From: Geodermatophilus sp. DF01-2
Lineage (GTDB): Bacteria; Actinomycetota; Actinomycetes; Mycobacteriales; Geodermatophilaceae
Assembly (NCBI RefSeq): GCF_004571065.1
Contig: NZ_SPQN01000001.1
Span: 109,834-173,833, forward strand
DNA: 64,000 bases
Direction of reading: 5' to 3'
The notes below the pieces were generated by a model. It was not told the origin of the DNA. It was given only the letters and a program-made list of their open reading frames with translations, and ran no database searches. The translations under genes were made by a program, and so were the position numbers. This document shows, piece by piece, positions 37,284-48,238 of this stretch. Position 1 is the first letter of the stretch. Each line of letters opens with the position of its first letter.

Positions 37284-38279
37284 ATGCGCGCGGTGACGAC
37301 GAGCGGACCGGGTGGCCCCGAGGTGCTGGGCTGGGGCGAGGTCCCCGACCCGGTCCTGCGACCCGGCGAGGTGATCGTCGACGTCGTCGCTACCGCGGTG
37401 AACCGAGCCGACCTGCTGCAGCGGGCCGGCCACTACCCACCGCCCCCGGGGGCCAGCGAGGTCCTCGGCCTGGAGTGCAGCGGGGTGGTCAGCGAGGTCG
37501 GCGAGGGGGTGACCGGCTGGGCGGTCGGCGACGAGGTGTGTGCGCTGCTGGCCGGCGGCGGCTACGCCGAGCGGGTCGCCGTCCCGGCCGGGCAGCTCCT
37601 CCCCCGCCCGGCCGGGGTGGAGCTGGCCACCGCGGCGGCGCTTCCGGAGGTGGTCTGCACCGTCTGGTCCAACGTCTTCCTGCTCGCCGGCCTGCGCCGT
37701 GGCGACACCTTCCTGGTGCACGGCGGGTCCAGCGGCATCGGCACGATGGCCATCCAGCTGGCCGCCCGCGCCGGCGCGCGGGTGTTCACGACCGCGGGCA
37801 CCGCCGCCAAACTCGACGTCTGTCGCGAACTCGGCGCCGAGGTGGGCATCAACTACCGCGACGAGGACTTCGTCGAGCGGGTGCGGGAGGAGACCGACGG
37901 TGCCGGCGTCGACGTCGTCCTCGACAACATGGGCGCTGCGTACCTGGCCCGCAACGTCGACGTGCTCGCCACCGGTGGGCGGTTGGTCTGCATCGGGATG
38001 CAGGGCGGCACCAGGGCCGAGATCGACCTCGGCAAGCTGATGCGCAAGCGCGGCTCGGTGCACGCCACCACGCTGCGGTCCCGGCCGCCGACGGGCCCCG
38101 GCGGCAAGGCCGAGATCGTCGCAGCCGTGCGGCACGACGTGTGGCCCGACGTCGAGCGCGGCGTCGTCCGGCCGATCGTCGACCGCCGGCTGCCGATGTC
38201 GCGGGCCGCGGAGGCGCACCGGGTGGTCGACGCGAGCGAGCACATCGGGAAGGTCCTGCTGGTCACCGACGGCGCATGA
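37284..38279 (+). CDS. NAD(P)H-quinone oxidoreductase, zinc-free MDR family (QOR/PIG3 type)
   Basis: 331 residues. MRAVTTSGPGGPEVLGWGEVPDP and AVNRADLLQRAGHYPPPPGASEVLGLECSG are the PIG3/TIGR02824 signature; the cofactor motif is LVHGGSSGIGTMAIQLA with GAEVGINYRDEDF after it. It reduces quinones with NADPH. The ATG follows a TAGGGT box by 7 nt, so the mRNA is probably leaderless. Convergent with the next gene. Confidence 0.92.
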   Translation: MRAVTTSGPGGPEVLGWGEVPDPVLRPGEVIVDVVATAVNRADLLQRAGHYPPPPGASEVLGLECSGVVSEVGEGVTGWAVGDEVCALLAGGGYAERVAVPAGQLLPRPAGVELATAAALPEVVCTVWSNVFLLAGLRRGDTFLVHGGSSGIGTMAIQLAARAGARVFTTAGTAAKLDVCRELGAEVGINYRDEDFVERVREETDGAGVDVVLDNMGAAYLARNVDVLATGGRLVCIGMQGGTRAEIDLGKLMRKRGSVHATTLRSRPPTGPGGKAEIVAAVRHDVWPDVERGVVRPIVDRRLPMSRAAEAHRVVDASEHIGKVLLVTDGA

Positions 38280-38288
38280 TCTCGAGGC

Positions 38289-38349
38289 CTGGCCGCCGTG
38301 CAGGGGCCCGCCGCGAGCCTGCGAGCGGTGGGGGGCACGGGGGTCCTTT
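38289..38349. repeat. Family B element, inverted, between convergent genes
   Basis: Core CGCGAGCCTGCGAGCGG with GGCCGCCGTGCAGGGG on the left and GGGGGCACGGGGGTCCTTTT on the right; arms pair with mismatches. The T run next to the last gene end on the plus strand looks like a terminator tail. Confidence 0.7.
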
Positions 38350-39573
38350 TCAGCGGGGGCGGAGTGCGGCCACTGCGTCGATCAGGTACCCGACCTCCTC
38401 GGCCGTGTTGTAGTGCATCAGCCCCAGCTGCACGGCCCCGCCCTCCTCGTTGACCCCGAGTGCGTCGAACAGCTCCCGGGCGTAGAGGTCGCCGTCCCAC
38501 GCGCAGATGCCCTGCCGGGACAGCTCGGAGGCCACCTGCCGCGGACGCATGCCGGCGACGGTGAACGACAGCGCCGGCGTGGTGTGCGGGGCCGAGCCGA
38601 TCACCTGCACGTGACGCATGGCGCGCAGCGCCTGGTCCAGCCAGTCGAACAGCCCGCCCTCGTAGGCGGCCACCGTCGCCATCGAGGCGCGCAGCCGGTC
38701 CCGCCGGGTACCGGTCGCGACGTCGTCCAGCGAGGCGAGGTGCTCGACGGCCGCGGTGACCCCGGCCAGCAGCTCGAAGGCGTGCCCGCCGCTCTCGAAC
38801 CGGTCGGGCACCCGATCGGGCACCGGAACCAGCTTGTCCGGCGCCAGCTCCGCCAGCAGCGCCGGGTCGGCCACCACCGCGCCCACGTGCGGGCCGCACC
38901 ACATGTCGGCGGCGACGGCGAGGAAGTCGGCGCCCAGCGTGCGGACGTCGAGCAGGTCGTGCGCGGCGGCGTGCGCCCCGTCGACGTAGACCAGGGCGCC
39001 CACCGCGTGCGCCCGCCGGGCGATCGCCGCGACGTCCGGGCGGGTGCCGATCGTGGCGCTGGCGGCGGTCACCGCGACCAGCCGGGTGCGGGAGCCGAGC
39101 AGCTCGTCGTACTGCCAGTCGGGCAGCTCGCCCGTTTCGATGTCCACTTCGGCCCAGCGCACCTCCACGCCGTGCCGGGCGGCCAGCTCCACCCACGGCC
39201 GGATGTTCGCGTCGTGATCGAGGCGGCTGACCACGACCTCGTCGCCGGGTTGCCAGGTACGGGCCAGCGCCCGGGCCAGCGTCCAGGTGAGCGTCGAGGT
39301 GTCCGGCCCGAGGACGACGCCGGTGGACACCCCACCGACCAGGTCCGCGACGGCCGTGCGGGCGCTGGCGAGCAACCCCTCCGCCCGGGCGGACGCCGGG
39401 AAGACCCCGCCGCGGTCGGCGACCGGCACCCGCATCGCCTGCGCCACGGCGAGCACGACGCTCTCCGGCAGCAGCGCGCCGGCCGACCCGTCGGCGTGGA
39501 CGAGACCGTCGGAGAGGCCGGGGAACAGGCCCCGGATTCGGGCGACGTCCAGCCGCCCCTCCCCCGGTCCCAT
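38350..39573 (-). CDS. Cysteine desulfurase-like protein lacking the PLP lysine
   Basis: 407 residues, class V aminotransferase fold of the cysteine desulfurase-like (TIGR01976) group. Conserved parts are VVSRLDHDANIRPWV, the PLP-ring aspartate in YVDGAHAAAHDLLDV and the GPHVGAVV loop. In the family the loop before GPH reads SAYK[FW]xGPH with the Schiff-base lysine; here it is AADMWCGPH, so Lys is Met224 and Tyr is Asp. A normal PLP enzyme is therefore unlikely. The reading frame is intact and the gene has a TAGGGT box 8 nt before its ATG. It may be a regulatory or repurposed paralogue. Confidence 0.82.
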   Translation of the reverse strand: MGPGEGRLDVARIRGLFPGLSDGLVHADGSAGALLPESVVLAVAQAMRVPVADRGGVFPASARAEGLLASARTAVADLVGGVSTGVVLGPDTSTLTWTLARALARTWQPGDEVVVSRLDHDANIRPWVELAARHGVEVRWAEVDIETGELPDWQYDELLGSRTRLVAVTAASATIGTRPDVAAIARRAHAVGALVYVDGAHAAAHDLLDVRTLGADFLAVAADMWCGPHVGAVVADPALLAELAPDKLVPVPDRVPDRFESGGHAFELLAGVTAAVEHLASLDDVATGTRRDRLRASMATVAAYEGGLFDWLDQALRAMRHVQVIGSAPHTTPALSFTVAGMRPRQVASELSRQGICAWDGDLYARELFDALGVNEEGGAVQLGLMHYNTAEEVGYLIDAVAALRPR

Positions 39574-39661
39574 GGGCCTCGACCCTAGACGCTGCCCCTG
39601 GGCGCCGACCCGCCCCAGGGCCGCCCAGCGCGGCCCCGACGCGGCGGGGAGGATGGAGGAC

Positions 39662-40231
39662 ATGACCGCACCTGACAACGGCAGTGGACTCCCTCAGCAG
39701 GTCGTCGTCGTCGGGCCCGACGGCCAGCCCGTCGGCACCATGCCCGTGCCGGACGACGGAGCCGTGGGCGGGCGGGGGGACGACGCAGCCGGCCAGGGCG
39801 GCGCCATCGGCGACATGGTGGAGCAGCCGGCGAAGGTCATGCGGATCGGCACGATGATCAAGCAGCTGCTCGAGGAGGTCCGCGCCGCGCCCCTGGACGA
39901 CGCCAGCCGCAACCGGCTGCGCGACATCCACGCCTCCTCCATCCGCGAGCTCGAGCAGGGCTTGGCCCCCGAGCTGCGCGAGGAGCTGGAGCGGATCACC
40001 CTGCCGTTCAGCGAGGGCGAGACCCCGTCGGACGCCGAGCTGCGGATCGCCCAGGCCCAGCTGGTCGGCTGGCTGGAGGGCGTCTTCCACGGCATCCAGA
40101 CCGCGCTGTTCGCCCAGCAGATGGCCGCCCGCGCGCAACTGGAGGAGATGCGCCGTGGAGGCCGGGCACTGCCCAGCGGCCAGGCCCCGCAGCAGCCCGA
40201 CTTCCGCCCCGGCGGCGGCCAGTACCTCTGA
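39662..40231 (+). CDS. bpa: Bacterial proteasome activator PafE/Bpa
   Basis: 189 residues (an ATG at 39653 is also possible). VEQPAKVMRIGTMIKQLLEEVRAAPLDDASRNRLRDIHASSIRELEQGLAPELREEL is the Bpa/PafE (Rv3780) hallmark, and the chain ends with the proteasome-docking GQYL. It forms a ring on the 20S proteasome and opens its gate without ATP, feeding unfolded proteins such as HspR in mycobacteria. Its presence implies a 20S proteasome elsewhere in this genome. Confidence 0.95.
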   Translation: MTAPDNGSGLPQQVVVVGPDGQPVGTMPVPDDGAVGGRGDDAAGQGGAIGDMVEQPAKVMRIGTMIKQLLEEVRAAPLDDASRNRLRDIHASSIRELEQGLAPELREELERITLPFSEGETPSDAELRIAQAQLVGWLEGVFHGIQTALFAQQMAARAQLEEMRRGGRALPSGQAPQQPDFRPGGGQYL

Positions 40232-40257
40232 GGCCAGGCGATCGGGGAGGTGTTCGG

Positions 40258-40452
40258 GTGAGCCCGCGCGACGGCGAGGTGCGCGCGTCGGACGCCGAGC
40301 GCGAGGAGACGGTGCGCCAGCTGCAGCGCGGGCTCTCGCAGGGGCGGCTGACCGTCGACGAGTTCGACGAGCGGGTGCGGGCGGCCTACGCCGCCCGGAC
40401 CCTGGGGGAGCTCGCCGAGCTCACCCGCGATCTGCCCCGGAGTCTGTGGTGA
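40258..40452 (+). CDS. DUF1707 (SHOCT-like) small protein
   Basis: 64 residues, GTG start with GGGGAGGTG. RASDAEREETVRQLQRGLSQGRLTVDEFDERVRAAYAARTLGELAELTRDLP is a complete DUF1707 domain, usually the N-terminal part of larger membrane proteins but here standing alone. Its last 32 bp overlap the 3' end of the convergent SPFH gene. Confidence 0.85.
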   Translation: MSPRDGEVRASDAEREETVRQLQRGLSQGRLTVDEFDERVRAAYAARTLGELAELTRDLPRSLW

Positions 40453-41344
40453 CCTGCGGGACGCCGTCCGCCTGACCGTTGCCGGAGATCGCCGACGACG
40501 GCAGCGCGGTGGCTCCCCCATCGGACGAGGCCGGTGCGCTCCGCTCGCCGTCCGCGTCGCCTGTCACCGCCGGAGCCTGCCCGCCAGCGCCTGCCGCCTG
40601 CTCGAAGAACCGGAGCAGCTCCACCGGGAAGGGCATCACCAGGGTGCTGTTCTTCTCCGAGGCGACGTCGGCGACGGTCTGCAGCAGCCGCAGCTGCAGC
40701 GCACCCGGCGTCGCGCTCATCGCCTCGGCCGCCTGCGACAGCTTGGCCGACGCCTGCAGCTCACCGTCGGCGGAGATGACCCGCGCCCGCCGATCCCGCT
40801 CGGCCTCGGCCTGTCGTGACATCGACCGGCGCATGCCCTCCGGCAGGGAGATGTCCTTGACCTCCACCCGGTCGATCTTGATGCCCCAGTCCTCGGTGGG
40901 AGTGTCGATGACCGCCCGCAGCTCGCTGTTGATCTGCTCCCGGTCCGACAGCAGCGTGTCCAGGTCGGCGCGGCCGATCACCGACCGCAGCGAGGTCTGC
41001 GACACCTGGGACGTGGCGACCATGTAGTTCTCCACGTTGATCACCGCACGGACCGGGTCGACCACGCGGAAGTAGACGACGGCGTCGACTCCGATGGTGA
41101 CGTTGTCCCGGGTGATGGTTCCCTGCGACGGCACGTCCAGGACGAGCGTCTGCACGGGCACCTTCGTCATCTGGTCGACGAGGGGGACGATCAGCCGTAG
41201 TCCTGGGTCCCGGACCTCCGGGAGCAACCGACCGAAACGCAGGACCACGCCGCGCTGGTACTGCTGGACCTGCCGGATGCTCCCGCCCAGGACCACGAGG
41301 ACCAGGACACCGACGACGGCGAGAACGATGAGCAGGATCTCCAT
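40421..41344 (-). CDS. SPFH/band 7 (stomatin-like) membrane protein
   Basis: 307 residues from ATG 41342-41344. One N-terminal membrane anchor (EILLIVLAVVGVLVLVVLGG), then the band 7 domain (GVVLRFGRLLPEVRDPGLRLIVPLVDQM; SQVSQTSLRSVIGRADLDTLLSDREQI; GIKIDRVEVKDISLPEGMRRSMSRQAEAERDRRARVI). The C-terminal 50 residues are low-complexity. Such proteins form membrane microdomain scaffolds and often pair with an NfeD protein, which is not seen nearby. An upstream extension in frame would translate a minisatellite and was rejected. Confidence 0.9.
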   Translation of the reverse strand: MEILLIVLAVVGVLVLVVLGGSIRQVQQYQRGVVLRFGRLLPEVRDPGLRLIVPLVDQMTKVPVQTLVLDVPSQGTITRDNVTIGVDAVVYFRVVDPVRAVINVENYMVATSQVSQTSLRSVIGRADLDTLLSDREQINSELRAVIDTPTEDWGIKIDRVEVKDISLPEGMRRSMSRQAEAERDRRARVISADGELQASAKLSQAAEAMSATPGALQLRLLQTVADVASEKNSTLVMPFPVELLRFFEQAAGAGGQAPAVTGDADGERSAPASSDGGATALPSSAISGNGQADGVPQVTTDSGADRG

Positions 41345-41497
41345 GGCCGGCCACCTCCCCGGCCGGCGCGGTGGCGTCAGGACGCTCCCGCGGCACCTCG
41401 GAGCGCCGACCCGTCCACAACCATGATCCCCCGGGAGGCCGAATCCTGCCGTGACCAGGCCGTCATCTCCCGTGCGATCACATCGTCGGCCTACCGG

Positions 41498-41818
41498 CCG
41501 ACACCGCGGCCACGCACCCTCCCCCAGTCGGGTCGAGCCCCAGACCCCAGCCCCTCGTCGGGGGAGCCCCCGGCTCCCCACTCCCAGGAACCGACACCGC
41601 GGCCACGCACCCTCCCCCAGTCGGGTTGAGCCCCAGACCCCAGCCCCTCGTCGGGGGAGCCCCCGGCTCCCCACTCCCAGGAACCGACACCGCGGCCACG
41701 CACCCTCCCCCAGTCGGGTTGAGCCCCAGACCCCAGCCCCTCGTCGGGGGAGCCCCCGGCTCCCCACTCCCAGGAACCGACACCGCGGCCACGCACCCTC
41801 CCCCAGTCGGGTCGAGCC
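41498..41818. repeat. 93-bp tandem repeat (minisatellite), about 3.5 units
   Basis: Units begin at 41498, 41591, 41684 and 41777 (exactly 93 bp apart), nearly identical, differing mainly at a GTCGAGCC/GTTGAGCC position. Each contains CCGACACCGCGGCCACGCAC and a GGGGGAGCCCCCGG palindrome. Because 93 is a multiple of 3, several frames stay open, but no start or codon signature supports translation. It occupies the space between the SPFH gene and the HAD phosphatase, where otherwise no gene is seen (41345-41932). Confidence 0.9.
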
Positions 41819-41840
41819 GCTGCCCGTGTCCCGGTCGGCG

Positions 41841-41897
41841 GAAGGATCCCCTCCTCCCCACCGCTCGCATGCTCGGGGCGGTGCCCTGGAGGGGGCC
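41841..41897. repeat. Family B element, copy 9
   Basis: Starts GAAGGATCCCCTCC; arms GGATCCCCTCC (41844-41854) and GGAGGGGGCC (41888-41897); core CGCTCGCATGCTCGG. Between the minisatellite and the HAD gene end. Confidence 0.75.
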
Positions 41898-41932
41898 GGG
41901 GCCCCGCGACCGGTCCACCCGCTGTCGCGGTG

Positions 41933-42736
41933 TCACAGGGAGGCAAGGAAGGCGGCGACGCCGTCGTCCTCGTTGGTGCCGGTGACGTCGGTGGCCGCGG
42001 CGAGCAGGTCGGGATGGGCGTGAGCCATGGCCACGGCTCGTCCCCCGGCCGCGCGTACCCAGTCGAAGGCGGCGATGTCGTTGGGCATGTCGCCGAAGAC
42101 CACCACGTCCTCCGGCCCGACCCCGTGCCGGGCCGCCACCTTGGCCAGGCCGCTGGCCTTGGTGACCCCCGGCGCGGAGATCTCGGCCAGCGCGTCGCTG
42201 GAGGAGTTGGTGACCGTGGCTCGATCCCCGACGACGTCCTCGACCAGGGCGACGAACTCGTCGCGGGGTAGCGACTCGTGCCGGGCCAGCAGCTTGGCCA
42301 CCGGGGCGGACACCATCTCCTCCAGCGTCGCGACCGCCACGCCGGGCGCGTCGACGTCCCAGCGCGGCTGGTAGACCGGCTCGTGCCGGAACTCCAGGCC
42401 GTACTCGACGGCGAACCAGATGTCGGGCTGGTACCGGCGCAGCTCGGCGGTGACCTCCTGCAGCACCGCGGGCTCCAGCGCGTCCTCGTCGAGGATTTCG
42501 AACCCGGCCAGGTCCAGCAGGACGGCGCCGTTGCAGCAGACGGCCGTGCCGTACCGCAGTACCTCGCGGATGCGGACCATCCAGCGCGGCGGCCGCCCGG
42601 TGGCCAGGACGACCGGGACGCCCCCGCCCCGCCAGCGCTCCAGCTCCGTCACTGTCGCCTCACTGACGGTGTCGTCGCCGCGCAGCAGCGTGCCGTCCAT
42701 GTCGCTGGCGATGAGCCGCGGTCGCCAGTCAGACAC
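41933..42736 (-). CDS. HAD-IIB (Cof-type) phosphatase
   Basis: 267 residues from GTG. Motif I is LIASDMDGTLL, motif II VVLATGRPP, motif III lysine in GVTKASGLAKVA and motif [17 protein letters not shown] cap of the C2B type lies between. Probably dephosphorylates a sugar phosphate or similar small substrate. Paralogue of, and co-oriented with, the next gene 8 bp away. Confidence 0.9.
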   Translation of the reverse strand: MSDWRPRLIASDMDGTLLRGDDTVSEATVTELERWRGGGVPVVLATGRPPRWMVRIREVLRYGTAVCCNGAVLLDLAGFEILDEDALEPAVLQEVTAELRRYQPDIWFAVEYGLEFRHEPVYQPRWDVDAPGVAVATLEEMVSAPVAKLLARHESLPRDEFVALVEDVVGDRATVTNSSSDALAEISAPGVTKASGLAKVAARHGVGPEDVVVFGDMPNDIAAFDWVRAAGGRAVAMAHAHPDLLAAATDVTGTNEDDGVAAFLASL

Positions 42737-42744
42737 GCTGCACC

Positions 42745-43668
42745 TCAGCCACCGAGCCGCCGCCCGTCGAGCAGGGCCTCCAGGTAGCGCGCGACGCCGT
42801 CGACGTCGTGCCCGCTGGTGACCCGGGGTGTGGCCGCCCGGACGGCGGGGTGCGCGTTGGCCACCGCGACCGCCCGGCCGCCGGCGTCCCGCACCGCCTC
42901 GATCATCGGCAGGTCGTTGGGCATGTCGCCGAAGACCAGCACGTCGCCGAAGCCGACGCCGTAGCGCTCCAGCGCGATCGCCAGCCCGGTGGCCTTGGTG
43001 ATCCCGGGCGGCAGCACCTCGATGAAGCCCAGCCCGGCATGGGTGACCTCGGCGTCGGCCGGGTCGACCACCCGGCGGGCGCGGGCGAGCAGCTGGTCCT
43101 GGCCGAGCGTCGACGAGCGCAGGAAGACCTTGAGCACCGCACCGGTGGGCAGCACCTGGTGGCGGGGCAGCAGGTGCGCGGGCTCGGGGTACGGCCACTC
43201 GAAGCCGTGCTGCACCCGCAGCGGCGAGTGCACCTCCCCCTGCTCCGCGGCGTCCTCGACGGCGACGATGAGCTCGCCGGCGACCTCCTCGATCCGCTCG
43301 ATGACCGCTGTCGCCTGCTCCCGCGGCAGGCCGACGGTCCGCAGCACCTCGTCCCGCTCCAGGTCGACGACGAAGCCGCCCTGCGCGAGGACGGCGATGC
43401 CGCGGCCGTCGAGGGCCGCCCGCACGCTGTCGAGCAGGCGGGGCCCGCGGCCGGTGACGCCGACGACCGGGATGCCGGCGTCCCAGCAGGCGTCCAGCGC
43501 CGTCCGGGTGCGCGGGCTGACCTCGCCGTCGGACGTGAGCAGCGTGCCGTCGAGGTCGCTGGCCACCAGCTTCGGCCGCCAGGTGCCGACGTCGCCCAGC
43601 TCGACGACGGCGTCCGCACCCGGGTGGGCGGCGGGCACGGGCAGCACGACCGGCCGGTCAGCGGTCAT
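42745..43668 (-). CDS. HAD-IIB (Cof-type) phosphatase, second copy
   Basis: 307 residues. Motifs [36 protein letters not shown] and [13 protein letters not shown]; it has about 30 extra N-terminal residues compared with its neighbour. ATG overlaps the SerRS stop (ATGA), so SerRS and both HADs form one operon. Tandem HAD phosphatases after serS are common in this family of actinobacteria. Confidence 0.9.
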   Translation of the reverse strand: MTADRPVVLPVPAAHPGADAVVELGDVGTWRPKLVASDLDGTLLTSDGEVSPRTRTALDACWDAGIPVVGVTGRGPRLLDSVRAALDGRGIAVLAQGGFVVDLERDEVLRTVGLPREQATAVIERIEEVAGELIVAVEDAAEQGEVHSPLRVQHGFEWPYPEPAHLLPRHQVLPTGAVLKVFLRSSTLGQDQLLARARRVVDPADAEVTHAGLGFIEVLPPGITKATGLAIALERYGVGFGDVLVFGDMPNDLPMIEAVRDAGGRAVAVANAHPAVRAATPRVTSGHDVDGVARYLEALLDGRRLGG

Positions 43669-44960
43669 GCGGGCGGCACCGCGCCCGCCAGGTCCATCCC
43701 GGGGGTGAGGGCTTCGGCGCCACCGAGCCAGGGGCGCAACGCCTTGGGCACGGACACCGAGCCGTCGGCGCGCTGGTGCACCTCGAGCAGGCAGGCGATG
43801 GTGCGGGCGACGGCGCAGAGCGTGCCGTTGAGCGTGGCCGCGGTCTGGTTTCGCCCGTCGGCGTCCCGGTAGCGGATGCCCAGTCGCCGCGCCTGGAAGG
43901 TGGTGCAGTCGGAGGTGGAGGTCAGCTCCCGGTAGGTGCTCTGCGACGGGAACCATGCCTCGATGTCGTACTTGCGGGCGGCGCTGGTGCCCAGGTCGCC
44001 GGCGGCGATGTCGACCACCCGGTAGGGCAGCTCGAGGGCCTGGAGGAACTCCTCCTCCCAGGCCAGCAGCCGCAGGTGCTCTGCCGCGGCCTCCGCAGGA
44101 GCGCAGAAGCTGAACATCTCGACCTTGTCGAACCAGTGCACGCGGATGATGCCGCGGGTGTCCTTGCCGTAGGAGCCGGCCTCGCGGCGGAAGCAGGACG
44201 ACCAGCCGGCGTAGCGCAGCGGCCCGGCCGACAGGTCGAGCACCTCGCCCGCGCGCATCCCGGCCAGGGCGACCTCGGAGGTGCCGACGAGGTAGAGGCC
44301 GTCGCGCTCGACCCGGTACACCTCCTCGTCGTGCTCGCCGAGGAAGCCGGTGCCCTCCATCGCCTCCGGGCGCACCAGCGCGGGCGCGACGACGGGGGTG
44401 AAGCCGGCCGCGACCGCGCGGCTGATCGCCAGCTGGGCCAGGGCGAACTCCAGCAGCGCGCCCGGGCCGGTGAGGAAGTAGAAGCGGGCGCCTGCGACCT
44501 TGGCCCCGCGCTCCATGTCGATCGCGCCGAGGGCCTCGCCGATCTCGAGGTGGTCGCGCACCGGGAAGTCGTACTGCGGGACCTCGCCCACGGTGCGCAT
44601 CGTCACCGCGTCGTCCTCACCACCGGGTGGGACGTCGCCGGCGACGACGTTGGGGATGCGCAGGTGCGCATCGCGCAGCGCCGAGTCGGCGGCCCGGAGC
44701 GCCTCCTCGGCCTGCTTGACCTGCGCGGCGAGCGCCTTGGCCCGGTCCAGGACGGCGGGCCGCTCCTCCGGGGTGGCCTTCTTGACCGCCTGCGAGGCGG
44801 CCTTCTGCTCGGCGCGCAGGTCGTCGGCGCGCTTGACCGCCTCGCGGCGGGCGGCGTCGGTGGCGAGCAGCTCGTCGACCCGGGACTCGTCGGCCCCGCG
44901 GGCGCGCTGGCTGGCCTTGACGAGGTCGGGGTGCTCGCGCGCGAGTCGCAGGTCGATCAC
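43665..44960 (-). CDS. serS: Seryl-tRNA synthetase
   Basis: 431 residues from GTG 44958-44960 ([14 protein letters not shown]), the universal SerRS N-terminus. A coiled-coil tRNA-binding arm (about 30-105) is followed by class II motifs: motif 2 [28 protein letters not shown] and motif 3 [16 protein letters not shown]. Charges tRNA-Ser; one tRNA-Ser gene lies at 9309-9396. No T-box-like leader was seen. Confidence 0.97.
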   Translation of the reverse strand: MIDLRLAREHPDLVKASQRARGADESRVDELLATDAARREAVKRADDLRAEQKAASQAVKKATPEERPAVLDRAKALAAQVKQAEEALRAADSALRDAHLRIPNVVAGDVPPGGEDDAVTMRTVGEVPQYDFPVRDHLEIGEALGAIDMERGAKVAGARFYFLTGPGALLEFALAQLAISRAVAAGFTPVVAPALVRPEAMEGTGFLGEHDEEVYRVERDGLYLVGTSEVALAGMRAGEVLDLSAGPLRYAGWSSCFRREAGSYGKDTRGIIRVHWFDKVEMFSFCAPAEAAAEHLRLLAWEEEFLQALELPYRVVDIAAGDLGTSAARKYDIEAWFPSQSTYRELTSTSDCTTFQARRLGIRYRDADGRNQTAATLNGTLCAVARTIACLLEVHQRADGSVSVPKALRPWLGGAEALTPGMDLAGAVPPA

Positions 44961-45077
44961 TCTGTCCAGTCTGTCATCCTCGGGATGACACCGCGGCCAG
45001 GTCCCGTCCCCCTTGCCGCGACGAGCGTGTCCAGCACCCGCGTCGGCGCCCCTCCAGTGTTCCGCCGGCCCCTGCCA

Positions 45078-45129
45078 GGACCCCGTCCTCATCCATCGCG
45101 AACTCGGGACGAGCCTCTGGACGGGGCCG
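45078..45129. repeat. Family B element, copy 10
   Basis: Arms GGACCCCGTCC (45079-45089) and GGACGGGGCC (45120-45129); core ATCGCGAACTCGGGACG. A half-copy in inverse orientation (AAAGGGGTCCTTTC) follows to about 45157. It lies between divergent-end neighbours, upstream of serS and downstream of the deacetylase. Confidence 0.75.
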
Positions 45130-45183
45130 GCGGCGGTGCCCGAAAGGGGTCCTTTCACGAGTGGCGGGGGCAGGGGGCCTTCC

Positions 45184-46047
45184 TCAGAAGTCGGACGCCA
45201 TGCGGGCGAGCAGGGTGGGTCCGTCCCAGGTCGGGGGCGGCATGATCCGGCGCACGGTGAGCAGCGGGTGCTGAACGTCCTGGGGGTCGGAGAGCTGGAA
45301 GGCCGCGCGGTAACCGGCGGCCGCGGCCCGGTCGAGGGCCTCCGGTGACCACATGCCGTTGGGATAGGCCAGCAGGTCCACCGGGTGGCCGACGACCTCG
45401 GCCAGCTCGGCGGCCGGCTCGGCCAGCTGGATGTCCCACTGGTCGGCCGGCAGCCGGTCCAGCCGCTGGTGGTCGTAGGTATGGCTGCCGATCGTCATGC
45501 CTGCGCGGTCCAGGTCGCGCACCTGCTCCCGACTCAGCCAGTCCGGCTTGTCCAGGACGACGGTCATCGGGAAGAACGTGCCGACGAACCCGAACTGCTG
45601 CAGCGCCGGGAGCGCGACCGAGTGGTGGGTGACCGACCCGTCGTCGAAGGTGAGCAGCACGGGCCGCTCGGGCAGCGGGATGCCGAACTGCAGGTGGTCA
45701 ATCAGCGCCGGGCCCGGAACGGTCGTGTACCCACCGTCGCGCAGCGCCTGGAGCTGGGCGGTGAACACCGCGGGCGGGGTGATGATGGTGCGGGCGTACG
45801 GGCTGTCGTCGGGGCGGAACTCGCGCAGCTGGTGGAAGCAGAGCACCGGCACGGTCGACCGGGCGAGGATCTCCTGCGGCGTGCCCGGGGTCGGCGGCGG
45901 TGGCGGCGCCGGTGCGGGGGACGGAGCCGGGAGCTCGCCGGTCCGGGCCGTCGTCCCCGCCCGGGGGCCGGGTGACCGGTCGGCCGAGCACCCTGCCAGG
46001 GCGGCGAGCCCGGCGACTCCCGCGGCGAGGAAGGTCCGGCGGTCCAT
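45184..46047 (-). CDS. Tat-exported lipoprotein, polysaccharide deacetylase family
   Basis: 287 residues from ATG 46045-46047. [20 protein letters not shown] combines a twin-arginine signal with a lipobox. After a Pro-rich linker comes the NodB domain: [13 protein letters not shown] (catalytic Asp and metal Asp) and [10 protein letters not shown] (metal His pair). It deacetylates cell-wall or polysaccharide N-acetyl groups at the outer face of the membrane. Confidence 0.9.
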   Translation of the reverse strand: MDRRTFLAAGVAGLAALAGCSADRSPGPRAGTTARTGELPAPSPAPAPPPPPTPGTPQEILARSTVPVLCFHQLREFRPDDSPYARTIITPPAVFTAQLQALRDGGYTTVPGPALIDHLQFGIPLPERPVLLTFDDGSVTHHSVALPALQQFGFVGTFFPMTVVLDKPDWLSREQVRDLDRAGMTIGSHTYDHQRLDRLPADQWDIQLAEPAAELAEVVGHPVDLLAYPNGMWSPEALDRAAAAGYRAAFQLSDPQDVQHPLLTVRRIMPPPTWDGPTLLARMASDF

Positions 46048-46099
46048 GGCGGCACCATGCCACGACACGGACCGTGTGGTCTCCTCCGCCGCGCGAGGT

Positions 46100-46473
46100 C
46101 TACAGCACCCGGACCACGCACCGGACGCCCGGCGCCTGCGCCAGTCGCGCGTCGGTGGTGAGCAGCGCGGTCGCGCCGATCGACTCCGCCAACGCGACGT
46201 AGGTGGCGTCGTACGCAGTCAGGTTGTCGCGTAGTTCCCACATGCGGGGCCGCAGCCAGTCGGCCGGGAAGCGCAGCACCTCGAGGGCCGTGAACGCGAC
46301 CATCGCTGCATGGCCCTGCGATTCGGACAGCCGCCCGCGCCGCACCAGGCGGCACAGCACATTCGTCACCTCGCTGTCGACGAGATGCGGGGCGGCCAAG
46401 CCATCCTCGCCGAGGCGTTCAGGGTCCACAGCCTCGAGCAACACGCCCACCACGACGCCGGCATCGACGACCT

Positions 46474-46477
<4 letters not shown>
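46100..46477 (-). CDS. vapC: PIN-domain toxin VapC
   Basis: 125 residues. Acidic active-site residues are Asp5 in MKVVDAGVVV, Glu in HLVDSEVTNVL (about 36), Asp in LTAYDATYVALAE and Asp in LLTTDARLA. Probable site-specific ribonuclease. Start overlaps the antitoxin stop (ATGA). Confidence 0.9.
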
Positions 46478-48228
<1,751 letters not shown>

Positions 48229-48238
48229 CCCGGTCCTG

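Noticed and set aside
41345..41767. N-terminal extension of the SPFH protein
   Set aside because: The extension would translate the minisatellite. The ATG at 41344 directly precedes the expected membrane anchor.
41498..41818. CRISPR array
   Set aside because: Units are contiguous and identical throughout; there are no unique spacers and no cas genes.
41451..42023. Open frames through the 93-bp repeats that would encode a repetitive protein
   Set aside because: A 93-bp period keeps all frames open by arithmetic; there is no ribosome-binding site, codon bias is absent and frames on both strands are equally open.
44961..45183. T-box or other leader RNA upstream of serS
   Set aside because: No T-box consensus was found; the region is mainly a family B repeat.
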